From contig OX327694.1 of NCBI GenBank assembly GCA_946807835.1, forward strand, positions 2,368,001 through 2,432,000: a DNA stretch of 64,000 nucleotides. Reading direction: 5' to 3'. Shown in pieces: positions 24,397-35,759 of the stretch. The position numbers and the translations under genes are program-made. This stretch comes from Ailanthus altissimus (lineage: Eukaryota > Streptophyta > Magnoliopsida > Sapindales > Simaroubaceae). The notes below the pieces were generated by a model, which saw only the letters and a program-made list of their open reading frames with translations, was not told where the DNA came from and ran no database searches. Numbering within the stretch: the stretch's first letter is position 1; every line of letters begins with the position of its first letter.

Positions 24397-27300
24397 TCAC
24401 TTGCCGCCACCTCCATCATCACGTCCTCCTTCGTGCCCGCAACCGCCATGCCCTCCTCCATGCCCACCACCACCATGGCCTTCCCAATGCCCGCCATAGC
24501 CACCGCCGCCACGATATTTCTCATCATATACCCGCGGGTTTGATTGTTGATCTTCTGCCTCAACTGCACAATCAAAAGAATTTTGTAAATAAAACTAATT
24601 GTATTTTTTTTAACGTTATATGAATTTTGCAATATTAACAAGTGTCATCCAATCAAATTTCTACACCCATATGACAACAAACTAAAATAACGTTATATGC
24701 AGCGGATACAGCAAAGAAACGAACCTCATCAGCACTGGAACCATGCCTGAAAAATGTTAGTCGATTCACGTATTAAACATCTTATTTTCCAATATACACT
24801 CTCATTATTCCAAATACGCTTTGCATATGTAAGGCCCTTCATTTCTTAAATGCATGTGCAAGCTGATCAAACAAATTAAGAAAATTTACAAGCTCATCAA
24901 TGTGGTGATGATTGCTCAGCACATCAACAACCAAACTAGGTTGGTGATGCAAAGATGGAGTGCAAATGTTGTGGTGGTTTTTTTCTGGGTAGTTGTAGCA
25001 TATTCTGTTGGATAAAAAAAAAAATTAATTGGTAAAAGAATCACTATAGCCAGATCTCATGTTAAATCATCAAGAAGAATAAAATTAAAAGCGTACCTGA
25101 ATTCATGTAGACGCAGAAAAATTAGGGTTGATGCCTTCCGCGTCTAAACCTTTTTTTTATGAGAGAAAAGCTGTCGTCACTCACTGATGGGATGTGAATG
25201 AATAATACGTTTTGGGTTTAGACTGGGGACCTCAACCTCTTATTTATAGTATTTTATTTTATTTTGGCCCATCATAAAATAAAATAAAATAATTAGGTCT
25301 CTACACATTAAAGCCCATGCCATACGTGATGCCCTAAAAGCCCAATAGTAAATAAACTTTATTTGATCACTTTTAATGGACAACAAAATAGATAGTCAAT
25401 AATGTATAATTAATTGATATATGTAGGCCCACCTTATTATATAATGCCCAACAATCTCCCAGTTGGGTCACATATGTCACTTTACAATTGTACATTACCA
25501 AATAACTTTATGAGCTCAATATTTGCTATCTTAATCAAAGACATCTTTTAACAATCTGGTCTATTAATTATACTAATATAGAATCAAAGCGGTCTTCGTT
25601 ATCTTTCTTATAACTAGACCTATCAATGGTCACATACATCAATATAATCAATGACATAGATCAAGCATGGATGTGTAGCATGAAAATTTCATGCAACGTG
25701 TATTTCCAACTGGTCCTACTTTATAACTCATAAGAATTCAATAATATACTTTCAAAACTTTATGCAAAATTACAATTGAAAGAATATAACTTTATTTCAG
25801 AGTTTTTAATAAATAAACAAAAAAGTAATACTTTAGTCTGATCAGAAAATATGTCAACTTTAATTGAACATCAAGAAACAAATTCCCACTATAGAAGCAT
25901 ATCATCAGGATGTACCACACTTATACGAGCCACATGCTCATAAAACACCTTAGGTGGTACACCCTTGGTAAGCGGATCCGCAATCATTAAGTTTGTATTG
26001 ATATGTTCAATAGACACCTGAAGACTCTGAACTCTCTCTTTAACAACAAGAAACTTGTTGTCAATGTGCTTCAATTTTGACGAACTTTTGTTGTTCTTAG
26101 AAAATAACTCAGCGGTTTTATTATCATAATTTATTCTCAATAGTCTCTCAATGCCATCGACAATTTATAGCCCAGTGATAAAATTTTACAGCCATATTGT
26201 TTGATTTGATGCCTCATAGCAAGCTACAAATTCTGCTTCCATGGTGGATGAAGTTACGAGTATCTGCTTGACACTTTTCCATGACACAGCTCCCCCAGCC
26301 ACTAGGAAGACATAACCTGAAGTGGATCTTCTGCTATCGAGACAACCAGCAAATTCGGAGTCTGAATACCCAATGATCTCTAAATGATCTGTTCTCTGAT
26401 ATGTGAGCATATAATCTTTTGTTCTCTGTAGATACCGCATAACCTTTTTAACGGCTCTCCAGTGATCCATTCCTGGGTTACTTAGATATCTGCCAAGCAT
26501 GCCAACTACATACACTATATCCGGACGCGTACAAACTTGAGCATACATGAGACTCCTTACTGCCGATGCATAAGGGATATTCTCCATCTCTTTCTTCTCA
26601 ATCTCATTTCTTGGGCATTGAAGCAGACTAAATTTATCACCTTTAGCAACGGGTGTGTCCCCTAATGCACAATGCTTCATGTCAAATCTACTAAGCACCT
26701 TATCGATATATGCCTTTTGTGATAAGCCAAGTATGCCAAGAGATCGATCTTGGTGAATATGTATGCCCAACACAAAAAAGGCATTCCCAAAATCTTTCAT
26801 TTCAAATTTATTTGAAAGAAATATCTTGGTTTCATGTAACAAACCTATATCGCTGCTTGCTAGTAGAATGTCATCCACATATAAGATAAGAAGAATAAAT
26901 TTGCTCCCACTAATCTTGTGATAAATGCATTGATCAACAGTGTTTTCCTTAAAACCAAAGGAGATAATCACTTGATCAAATTTCCGATACCATTGACGGG
27001 ATGCTTACTTTAAACTATAGATGGACTTCTTTAATTTGTACACCAAATGTTTTGAATCTTTGGATTCAAAGTTCTTTGGTTGCAACATGTATATGGTTTC
27101 TTCAATGTCGGCATTGAGAAACGCAGTCTTTACGTCCATCTGATGTAGCTCTAAGTCATAATGAGCTACAAGTGCCATAATAATTCTAAAATAGTCTTTT
27201 GATAAAACCGGAGAGAAAGTCTCTTTATAATCAATGCCTTCCTTTTGAGTGAAACTTTTTGCGACTAGACGTGCCTTATATCTTTCGACATTGCCTTTCA

Positions 27301-30300
27301 AATCCCGTTTGGTTTTAAAAATCCATTTACAACCAATTGGTTTCACTCCTTTAGGCAATTCGACAAGATCCCAAACGTCATTGTCTTGCATTGATTTCAT
27401 CTCATCTTTCATGGCATTTATCCATTTCTGGGAGTTCACACTTTGTTTGACTTGACTAAAAGTTATTAGATCATCTTCCAGTCTTATATCAAACTCATGT
27501 TCTTGGAGATATACGACATGATTATTCGAAATCGCTGATCTCCTCTCCTTGGTGGATCTCCTTAATGGCACTTCCAATTTAGGCTGTTGTTGTTGCCCCT
27601 CTACATGAGTAAGAGTGGGTTCTTCAATATTAGTGGGAGGTATCTCAAGAACGTCTTAATTATCTGTATGTGCATCCAGCATAATGACAGGTGCAATTAT
27701 CTAGTCATTATCAATTGCAATATTTGGAATAGTTACATATTCCTCTTCAAAGACAATGTTCCTGAGTTTAGCACTCCCACTATATTCAACATCCTCAATG
27801 AACTTAACATTCCCTATCTCAAAAAAGGATCTGCTCGAGGGATCATAAAACTTGAAACCCCTCGATCTCTCCGAGTATCCAACAAAGTAGCAGCTTACTA
27901 TTCTTGAGTCCAACTTTCTTTCATTGGGCCTGTATGGCCTAGCCTCAGCTGGACAACCACAGACATGCAAATGCCTAATACTAGTCTTCTTTCCAGTCCA
28001 TAGTTCATATGGGGTTTTAGTTACTGCTTTACTTAGAACTCGATTAAGGATATATACTGCAGTCTTTAAGGCTTCACCCCAAAGAGATTCTGGTAAAGAA
28101 GAATAATTTATCATACTTCTAACCATATCCTTTAGGGTCCGATTTCGTCTCTCAGCTCTACCATTTTGACTTGGAGTCCCCGGTATGGTGTATTGAGGAA
28201 CGATGTCACATTCTTGCAAATATCTTGCAAAAGAGCCTAGACGTTGTTCACCTGATCCATCATATCTACCGTAGAACTCACCACCACAGTCAGATTTGAC
28301 AGCTTTAATTTTCTTGCCAAGCTGATTTTCAACTTCAGCTTTATAAGCTTTGAAAACATCCAATGATTGAGACTTCTCATGAATCAAGTATAGATACCCA
28401 TAACGAGAACAATCATCTATGAAAGTAATAAAATATTGTTGACCATTCCAGGAAGCTGTAGAGAATGGACCACAAATATCAGTATAAATTAATTCTAAGA
28501 CGTTTGAACTCCTATTGGCACCAACTTTTCTAATATTTGCTTGTTTTCCCTTAATGCATTCAATACATATTTTAAAATCTAAAAATCAAGGGAATTTAGA
28601 ATTCCTTCTGACACAAGCCTTTGAATTCTTTGTTTAGAAATGTGTCCTAAACGCTTATGCCATAATATATAAGAATTCTCATTAATTAATTTGCGCTTTA
28701 TATCATAATTGCTTACATGTAAGGTTTCATTAATTTGTGAGGCATGAAGATTCAATTGATATAAATTATCAACTAAAGAACCGGTACCAATAATATTTGA
28801 ATTTTGAAAGAGACTAAACATTTCATTTTCAAAAGAACAAGAGTAATCGAATTTGTCCAAAATAAGAAATAGAAACTAAATTCCGTCTAAATGACGGTAT
28901 ATAAAATGTCTCATGTAAATCCAAATAATAACCAGATTCTAATAGTAATTTAAATAATCCAATTGCCTCAACAGGAGCCTTATTGCCATCACTTACATAG
29001 ATGAATCTTTCAGCATCAGTTGGCGGTTGGCTCCTTAGACAACCCTGCATAGTCACACTTATGTGAGTAGTTGCACCGGTATCTATCCACCAAGTGTGAC
29101 TTGGTACTAAAGTTAAATTAACTTTTGAACAAACAAAATTGAGAAGTTTACCATTTTTGTCAAGCCATTTTGCATACTTGGAACAATCCTTCTTCACATG
29201 TCCAACTTTCTTGCAAAAGTAATAAGAGATTTCAATATTCTGTTTCTTTTGCACCTTAGGCTGTGAAGTTCCAATGTCTGCAGCTCTTTTTCCTTTATTA
29301 TTCCATTTCATTTTCTTGTTGGTAGCATTGTCATTGGAAGAAGTTGCTAAATGAGCACTCTCTATCTTTTCTTATTTTAATCTCTCTTCCTCTTGCACAC
29401 ATTGAGCAATGAGCTCATTAAGAGTCTATTTCTCTTTTTGAGTATTATAACTGATCTTAAAAGGACTGTATTGTACTGGAAGAGAGATTCAGACCAGGTG
29501 CACGAGAATGTCATCAGACAACTCTAACTTTAGTACCCTTAATCTTGTAACAAGATTAGACATTTCCATAATGTACTCATTTATATTTCCTTTGCCTTTA
29601 TACCGCATTGAAACAAGCTTAGATAAAATGGTGCTTGTTTCGACCTTTTCATTACCAGCGAATTGATCTGCTATTTGGCTCAGAAATATTTTTTAGCATT
29701 TTCTTCCTCAGGCACTGCGCCCCTAATGGTATCTGGAATAGAGTGCTTCATGATCATTAGACTCATATGGTTAGAACGCTCCCAATTTTTCATAAAGTGC
29801 CCTTTATTCAGCAATACTGCTATTAGTAGGGGCGAGAGGTTCTTCTATCCGGATTGCATAGTCTAGATCCATACACCCAAGCACAATGGTAATGTGCTCC
29901 TTCCATTTCCTGAAGTTAGTGCCGTTAAGCACTGGAATGTTGTTTAAATTGGCAGATATAGAAGAAACATTTACTGTATAGAACAAACAAAAAACAAAAA
30001 ACTCACAATCAATCAACCATATCATTTAATCATGCATTCATATAAACACATGACATAAGATATAATAAATTGGGCCATTATAAGATACCAAACACAACAT
30101 TGTTATTTAGTTTTTGGACAGAAACAACAATTTGTAAACGGTACTTTAAAAAAAAACTTGGACAATAAATATTGATAATAGATCCTGCCAATAATACGCC
30201 TTTCTTTGGACCGACATATTATATGCATAGAAAGTGCCAAAGTTTATCACATATTTACTGTCACATGTGTTTATTATTTGGCCAAAAAATAATCTTCCTT

Positions 30301-30894
30301 TAGGCCGATTATTTTTCGCATAAATTTAAACATAATTATTTATTTTCTTTAATAATACTCATATATTTTAAAATAAATAAATCTGCATAAAAGAGATCAC
30401 TTTGGTGGCATTTTAATTCAATTCAATTTATTTTAAAATACTGGATATTAGTTTGTACGAAAAGAAAAGAAAAGAAAAGAAAATAGAATGGTTAAGGTCA
30501 AAGCTAAAGTCAATAGTTAATAGTTAAATCATGTCAAAATTAGGACGGGATCGGAATGGGTAAAGACCAAAATGGTTAGGTCAGGTCAGGCCTAACCTTT
30601 TTGAATTACCCATACCCTAAACTTTATCCAATAAACTAAACCCAAAATAGGCTTAGGTCCATCTTAACTCACTTAATTTAATTAGTATTTTGGGTATAAG
30701 AAAATTTTGAGCCTTGTAAAATCTTTATGGGCAATATAAAATTGACCTAATAAACTCTTAAAATTTATAAACACTAACTATCTGATGTGCACTAAGAGAA
30801 ATTTCATTAAATTTAACATTATCAATTTATCTTTAAATAAAATTCAACTTCTATCTCTTATTTTTTTTAATTACTTATTTACACATTCAATTAA

Positions 30895-30930
<36 letters not shown>

Positions 30931-32629
30931 CTAGAATTGAATTCTATAACCATTCAATTCGTTGAATGCATACTGGAAATTAAGTAGCATTGCATAATAT
31001 ATATCTTGTATGCATCTTGGCTCGTATGTTTATACAAAGAGACAGATTTAATTGCACATATATAATATTATATATTATGCAAACAACAAATATGTATATT
31101 TAAATTGAATTGTACTTGCTTCTTTATATATATATATATATATCACGCGGACAGATGCAAATCCCTAAAATAAAATAAAAAGCAGAATTGAATCCTATAT
31201 CCTTACATTCAATTCTGAATCAACCACAAAAAAAAAATTATAATACAAAAATTATAATGAAAGCCGCATGAAAAACAATGAAAGGCAATGAAATTCGGCA
31301 TGTATATTTACTTATGCAATAATCAGTATATATGTTTATACTTTCATCCGACACTAACGTTGCCTTATTAAGAATTTTTAGAATTCAACAAAATAAAAAG
31401 TATTCTAAAATTCTTAATGATTCAACATGAAAAGGTTTTGATACCACTCGTAAGGAATTCATAAATCACACATATCTCCATATTAGTACGATATTGTCTA
31501 TTTTGAACTTAAGCCCTCATGGTTTTGCTATTAGGCTCTACCCAAAAGGCCTCGTACTAATGGAAATATAGTTCACTCCTTATATACCCATGATCTTCCC
31601 TATTTTTTTTCAATGTGGGACTTTGTTTGCTTCCTTAACAATCCTTCCCTCGAACAAAGGACCACAAAGCCTCCCTTCAAACGATATTCCATATGTCTAT
31701 CTTCCATATAGGAAGATCTTGCTCTCCTTTTGGATACTCATTTTCTACTTATCTTTACTGCGTTGTGGGAGCACGCCTTACGTAAAGCCCAGAGTACCCT
31801 TACCTCAAGAGCTTGCTCTATCAGGTGAACTCCTTATCACTACGTTGAGAGGACACGCCTTACGTGAAGCCTGCATCACTGCGTTGAGACCACACGCCTT
31901 ACATGATGCCTAGGAGTATACCACCACCTGTCCATAGAGCTTAGTATGGATCCCATCGTAAATCGAGGCTTACCAGGCTCACCACCTTCTCGTTCAGCAC
32001 CGAAAATTTCTTCCACATGGCTAATTTAGGGGCATGGCTCTAATACCACTTGTTGGATTAAAAAAAATTTTAATTGGTGAAAGAATCATCATAACCAGGA
32101 TCTCATGTTAAATCATCAAGAAGAATAAAATCGGAAGCGTACTTGAATCCATGCAGACGTAGAAAAATTAGGGTTGATGCCTTTCACGTCTAAACCTTTT
32201 CTTTATGAGAGAAAAGCTGCCGTCACTCACTGATGGGATGTGAATGAATAATACATTTTGGGTTTAGACTGGAGACCTCAACCTCTTATTTATAGTATTT
32301 TATTTTATTTTGGCCCATTATAAAATAAAATAAAATAACTAGGTCTCTATACATTAAAGCTCATGCCATACGTGATGTCTTAAATGTCTAATAATAAATA
32401 AATTTTATTTAATCACTTTTAATAAACAACAAAATAAATAATCAATAATATATAATTAATTGATATATATAAACCCACTTTATTATATAATACCCAACAT
32501 ATTCATGAATAAAAAAAAGTCATTTGTTTTCTCACCCTTGGGTTTCACTGCTGCTATGATGGCTGGGATTGAAAGGACAAGTACAGAAAGCAGAATGAGG
32601 AAAATGACATCCCTATTGCTATAACTCAT
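24397..32629 (-). CDS. GRP1, secreted glycine-rich protein with an 8-kb intron
   Basis: Exon 1 is 32629-32536 and begins [20 protein letters not shown], a signal peptide. Exon 2 is 24563-24397 and encodes an acidic linker ([16 protein letters not shown]), then a Gly/His-rich tail with [18 protein letters not shown] and a C-terminal GGGGK. The donor (CAAGG/GTGAG) and acceptor (GATTGTGCAG/TT) are canonical and both phase 1, so the exons join in frame to 86 residues. The product is probably a small extracellular or wall-associated GRP of the stress-inducible or nodulin type; the function is not established. The intron holds copia D (25006-32499) and an inverted block of GRP sequence (24610-25000). 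Intact coding with such an intron may still be poorly spliced, so it could be a pseudogene in practice. Confidence 0.68.
24610..25000 (+). pseudogene. GRP intron/exon block in inverted orientation inside the GRP1 intron
   Basis: This plus-strand block matches GRP2 at 39910-40320 in the same orientation, whereas GRP1 exons on either side are minus. It contains a remnant of an acceptor plus exon start (ATGCAG/CGGATACAGC, 24701-24716) and a second exon start reading [15 protein letters not shown] near 24948-24992. That copy is cut at 25005 by copia D. It is either an intragenic inversion or a remnant of another GRP copy. Confidence 0.6.
25001..25005. repeat. Target-site duplication of copia D, TATTC
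   Basis: TATTC immediately precedes the element and recurs at 32500-32504 after it. Confidence 0.9.
25006..25453 (-). repeat. Copia D 3' LTR (448 bp)
   Basis: In minus orientation it starts TGTTGGGCAT and ends AATCCAACA. The TATA box TATAAATA is at 25248-25241. It pairs with 32051-32499. Confidence 0.9.
25889..26971 (-). pseudogene. Copia D RT C-terminal half and RNase H
   Basis: The open frame 26971-26186 has the intact polymerase motif [12 protein letters not shown], the block [18 protein letters not shown], and RNase H blocks [20 protein letters not shown] and [14 protein letters not shown]. After a stop, 26140-25889 continues with the RNase H tail ([31 protein letters not shown]). Apart from that stop the sequence is well preserved. 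It would make cDNA and degrade the RNA template. Confidence 0.9.
27005..27577 (-). pseudogene. Copia D RT N-terminal half
   Basis: It contains [57 protein letters not shown] and [20 protein letters not shown], the standard start of copia RT. A nonsense codon after IYSLK separates it from the downstream half. Confidence 0.9.
27701..28860 (-). pseudogene. Copia D GAG-pre-integrase and integrase
   Basis: 28860-28579 holds the zinc-domain block [19 protein letters not shown]; a stop follows. 28387-27701 holds the core and C-terminus: [20 protein letters not shown] with a catalytic Asp, [14 protein letters not shown] with the catalytic Glu, [19 protein letters not shown], and the C-terminal block [20 protein letters not shown]. 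The catalytic residues are kept but stops break the frame. Confidence 0.9.
28829..30025 (-). pseudogene. Copia D gag and protease
   Basis: The Gag start ([20 protein letters not shown]) is at 29965-29890, and a frameshifted middle lies at 29800-29320. The zinc knuckle [14 protein letters not shown] (29228-29187) has lost its first Cys to Tyr. The protease site [12 protein letters not shown] (29092-29057) keeps D-T-G. Gag would assemble the particle; the protease would cut the polyprotein. Confidence 0.85.
30461..30484. repeat. (AAAAG)n microsatellite
   Basis: A run of AAAGA units lies in the copia D leader. Confidence 0.8.
30895..30930. repeat. (AAT)n microsatellite, 12 units
   Basis: A perfect AAT run of about 36 bp lies in the copia D leader. 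Confidence 0.9.
31124..31143. repeat. (AT)n microsatellite
   Basis: A perfect AT run of about 20 bp lies in the copia D leader. Confidence 0.85.
31448..32040 (-). mobile_element. TRIM-like unit T2 (internal domain plus LTR) inside the copia D leader
   Basis: In minus orientation an internal domain (about 32040-31641) ends in the purine tract CGAGGGAAGGAT and is followed by a 193-bp LTR (31640-31448) that starts TGTTAAGGAAGC and ends TTCCTTACGA. A second primer-like site (TGGTATCAAAACC, 31446-31434) follows. The same internal domain and LTR occur on the plus strand at 50434-50941. The internal part repeats a CACGTAAGGCGTG word with a CAACGCAGTGA word. It has no coding capacity. Its own 5' LTR is absent and copia D LTR takes its place. 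Confidence 0.7.
32051..32499 (-). repeat. Copia D 5' LTR (449 bp)
   Basis: In minus orientation it starts TGTTGGGTAT and ends AATCCAACA. Its TATA box, TATAAATA, is at 32294-32287. The primer-binding site follows at once at 32048. Confidence 0.9.
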
Positions 32630-32710
32630 TTTCGTTACCAAGACAATTTACCTACTAAGGATTAGAAAGAGATTTCTGGGAGGATGAAAATCTGGGATTT
32701 CTTGGCTAGA

Positions 32711-32718
32711 AATTTATA
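32711..32718 (-). promoter_or_regulatory. TATA box of GRP1
   Basis: TATAAATT on the minus strand is 82 bp upstream of the GRP1 start codon. The surrounding sequence (AGCACTATAAAT, then CCAAAAATCTCTTT-like leader) is shared with GRP2, where the box is at 39669. Confidence 0.65.
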
Positions 32719-33854
32719 GTGCTAGAGTAGCAACACCAAGTAAGAATTCAAAAGCATATACGGCTTATATTTTAGCTGGTTGTTGAAAATTGTTGCTGCT
32801 ACTGCAGAATTTCAAACGGTTATCCTTTTCTCTTGACAAGTCTAGATTGGACGGAGCTACATGGGCGTACATTTTTGAGCGGAGGGATAACTATTGACTA
32901 ATTGGACACAAATGAACCCTCGAAGCTCTGATGGCATGCATGAATAGTTCTGTCGTGTTTTGTTACTAGTAGTCAACACTTCTTTAGGTCTTTGTTGAGG
33001 CTTTATTGATGGTGTACTCGATGGAGGTTGGTGGCATCTAAGCTGCTACTGCCACGAAGGATTTGCTTGTAACTCGTGTTATAATGTGAGTAATAAAAAT
33101 GTTAAAATATATTAGATTCGAAATTAGCTCATATTAATTGGATTAAAAGAAATTGTGATGCATATTTATATATTCTTTTTTTAGAACATTGTAAATTAGA
33201 AGTTGCATTTTAATCTCAAAAAACCCCAAGTTGTTCTAATTTGTTGCATTAAATATACAAATTATGTCTTCTTATCATATTAAATCGATTCGATCTTCAT
33301 CGATAACACAAAATAAGCTATTAGCCATTTCTGATGCATGCCTAAATTGGTAACACCAGAGAAGTTAGGGAATGAAATCAAGTCTTTTTTTTCCCCCAAA
33401 ATAGTAAAAGAACCGAATATTCCCTCGAGTTCCAAGTTGTCTAGCTATATATTATGCAGAAATTACCCTTATTTTCGTTATAGAAAATGCTTTTGAATTG
33501 ACATCGTTTGTGCTTTAAAAGTAATTCCATATTATTTGGCTTATCATTCTATGGTCCTTTGTAGTATGTGTAATCGTCATCTATTTTAATTGTCGTCTTA
33601 AATTATCTATAAATTCAAAAGAAAGAGATAAATTTACAATACATGCTATAACTTTCTGAGATCACCTTGTTTGGAATTTTCCTACCTAAGTTTTTTTTTC
33701 CTACTTAATGATCAAGTCTTTGGATGAGATAGGCATATCATGTCAAAGATGTGCCTATCCAAGAAACTTTTGCTATACAATTATTTTAAAATTAACCATT
33801 CATATGATGATAATAGTAAAAAAGAAAAAATTTAGAATTAACAGAATTAGACAA

Positions 33855-34000
33855 TAAAATTCTTAAGGTATGACCTAATATTAGTAAAACCTATTAGTTT
33901 GAGAAATAAACAATAATGTCCAACCGTTAAGAAATAATTTTTTAAAATTAACAGAATTACATGAAATGATTAAATTATCATTTGAAACATATTCTGCCAC
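33855..34000. repeat. Dispersed AT-rich repeat, copy 2
   Basis: It shares with copies 1 and 3 the ordered words GACCTAATATTAGTAA, ATAAACAATAATGTCC, GTTAAGAAAT and TTAACAGAATTA. Copy 3 follows about 1 kb downstream in the same orientation. Confidence 0.5.
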
Positions 34001-34839
34001 CTATAGAGTACCATTTAAAGAAAATTAATTTTTTTAATTAATAAATTAGTAATAACAGAGCACCATTTTTTAAAAATTATTTTTTTCTTAATAAATAACT
34101 AATAAATTTTCTTTTATTATTTTTTTATTTTTTTGAATTAATCAAATAATTAATAATATGATATTTTAAAATTTTAAACTAATTAAATTAAATCGGTGAC
34201 CAAATGGCCACCGGTTCCAACCAACCATTATGGTCGATAACCAACGACCATTTTGGTAGCTGTTATGGCTGTAGTTCACAGTGGTCATTTGGCCATTGGA
34301 ATTTTTTTTATTTTTAAAAAAAATTGAGTGTTTGAATATAAGAATAATATCATTTGAATAGGGGAATAAATGTGTTTGGTTGGCGAAATAAATGTGTCTA
34401 GATATGGGAAAAGGGTTGTTTGGACAAAACAGTATTGAAACGATGATATCACCTTTTTGTGTATTAATTTTAATAGAAGATTCTCTAACAGTTGGGCATT
34501 ACTGCGTATTTTTTAAACTAATAGATTTTACTAAAATTAGGCTATACATCAAAGGTATTCTTGATGATATCCCTAACTTTATTAGATGATCTTGTTAAAA
34601 ATTGTCACACCTAAATTTTCTCCTACTTATTTTCTCTTCAACCACATTGCGAAGTAAATCAATGTTGTGTAGTATTTTTCCCCAATTTGAGCATCTAGTA
34701 TTTTACTTGGTTGAATCAACATCCATGTAGTGATTAGAAAGATTTGTGATTCACTTCTCTTGACCTTTATATAAATAAATACCTATTAAATACAAATTTT
34801 TTATAAAACCATATTTTCTAACATATTAGTTATAAGGAA

Positions 34840-35000
34840 TATTATCTTAAATATCCTTAACGTAAGGTCTAATAGCAGTAATACTCATTAGATTACAAAA
34901 TAGATAGTAATGCCCAGTCATTAAGAAATATTCCGTGAGAGTTAACAGAATTTATGCCAGATCACTAACAAAGTCTAAATTACCTTCTAGATTTAAAAAT
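34840..35000. repeat. Dispersed AT-rich repeat, copy 3
   Basis: It has the words GGTCTAATAGCAGTAATA, TAGATAGTAATGCCCAG, TTAAGAAATATT and GTTAACAGAATT, in the same order and orientation as copy 2. Confidence 0.5.
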
Positions 35001-35385
35001 GCAATGAAATAATTAATTTACCCTCACACAACAAATCAAAATACATTATTTTTCATGAAAAAAAATTGACTTTTCAATAACAGAAAAGTTAACTTCATAT
35101 TCTTTAAATTATTATATTTATATCATGAATAAACAATACATGATTTTATTGAATAAATAAACAATACAATAAATAAACAATGAATAACTAAATTTAATTT
35201 CACCATCAAATTCACATTCCAAAAAAGTTCAGTCATAAAGTCATAATCTTTACATGATCATTAAACAAAATATATGCGTGTAATCAAAATTAATTTTTAC
35301 ACACACCAGACCCAAAAACTCAAACTTTGCACTAACAAACCAACAAATTCAGCCACAAAGAAAATTAACTTCATATTCTTCGCTT

Positions 35386-35553
35386 ATGGCAAAGGGCAGA
35401 TTCGATGTTGAAATTTGGTGGTTCATAGCAAAGCCTATTGAGAAAGGCCTACAAGATAGGATTCTGGGTTTTATTGAGAGAGGGAAGGAGATGGGTGAAA
35501 TTAGGGATTTGACATTTGAGGAAACCATGGCTGAATCTAATCTGATTTGCTAA
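35386..35553 (+). CDS. Small unrecognised reading frame, 55 residues
   Basis: The frame runs from MAKGRFDVEIWWFIAKPIEK to SNLIC and a TAA stop. The sequence is less AT-rich than its surroundings and has a protein-like composition, with alternating charged and hydrophobic residues. I do not recognise a family. There is no clear promoter; copia H begins about 200 bp downstream on the same strand. It may be a fragment of a host gene or of a captured exon rather than a gene. Confidence that it is expressed is low. Confidence 0.25.
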   Translation: MAKGRFDVEIWWFIAKPIEKGLQDRILGFIERGKEMGEIRDLTFEETMAESNLIC

Positions 35554-35759
35554 TTTTTGTAACTTAATTTCTTATATTTGCAAATCACCATACAGAGAGA
35601 GTGAAGGTAAGTTAATGAATAATAAATTGAGAAATTACAAAATATAATGTTAGGGTTTGAAGAATAAAAAAATAAAAAAAATATATTGGAAACAAATACT
35701 AAAAATCTTCTATATACGGCTAGTTCTTGTGAAAATGATATTGACTATCGACGTATTCT

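Larger units (their letters stand above)
25006..32499 (-). mobile_element. Copia D, complete but mutated 7.5-kb Ty1/copia element
   Basis: LTRs at 32051-32499 (5') and 25006-25453 (3') flank a polyprotein in the copia order Gag, protease, integrase, RT, RNase H. TATTC target duplications border it. The primer site (TGGTATTAGAGCC, 32048-32036) is close to that for initiator-methionine tRNA, and CTGGGAGA precedes the 3' LTR as polypurine tract. The LTRs differ at roughly one base in ten, so the insertion is old. The leader (30026-32050) is unusually long because it contains a TRIM-like internal domain and LTR. It sits inside the GRP1 intron in the same orientation as the gene. Confidence 0.92.
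32740..35385. other. AT-rich intergenic DNA between the divergent GRP genes
   Basis: 32740-33060 is probably GRP1 upstream sequence. Nothing coding is seen to 35385. Two copies of the dispersed repeat (33855-34000 and 34840-35000) lie here, and 34189-34310 holds an imperfect inverted repeat around GACCAAATGGCC and GGTCATTTGGCC. Confidence 0.45.

Noticed and set aside
24243..24623. Plus-strand frame with His-rich stretch and three FNSYVSSDVLS repeats
   Set aside because: It is the antisense shadow of the GRP1 Gly-rich exon plus the 33-bp tandem repeat; the minus frame has splice sites, stop and a known family.
31590..31913. Plus-strand 107-residue frame
   Set aside because: It is antisense to the TRIM-like unit T2, which is non-coding in both occurrences.
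25006..32499. Copia D as a recent or active element
   Set aside because: LTRs differ at roughly a tenth of positions, and Gag, integrase, RT and RNase H all contain stops or shifts.
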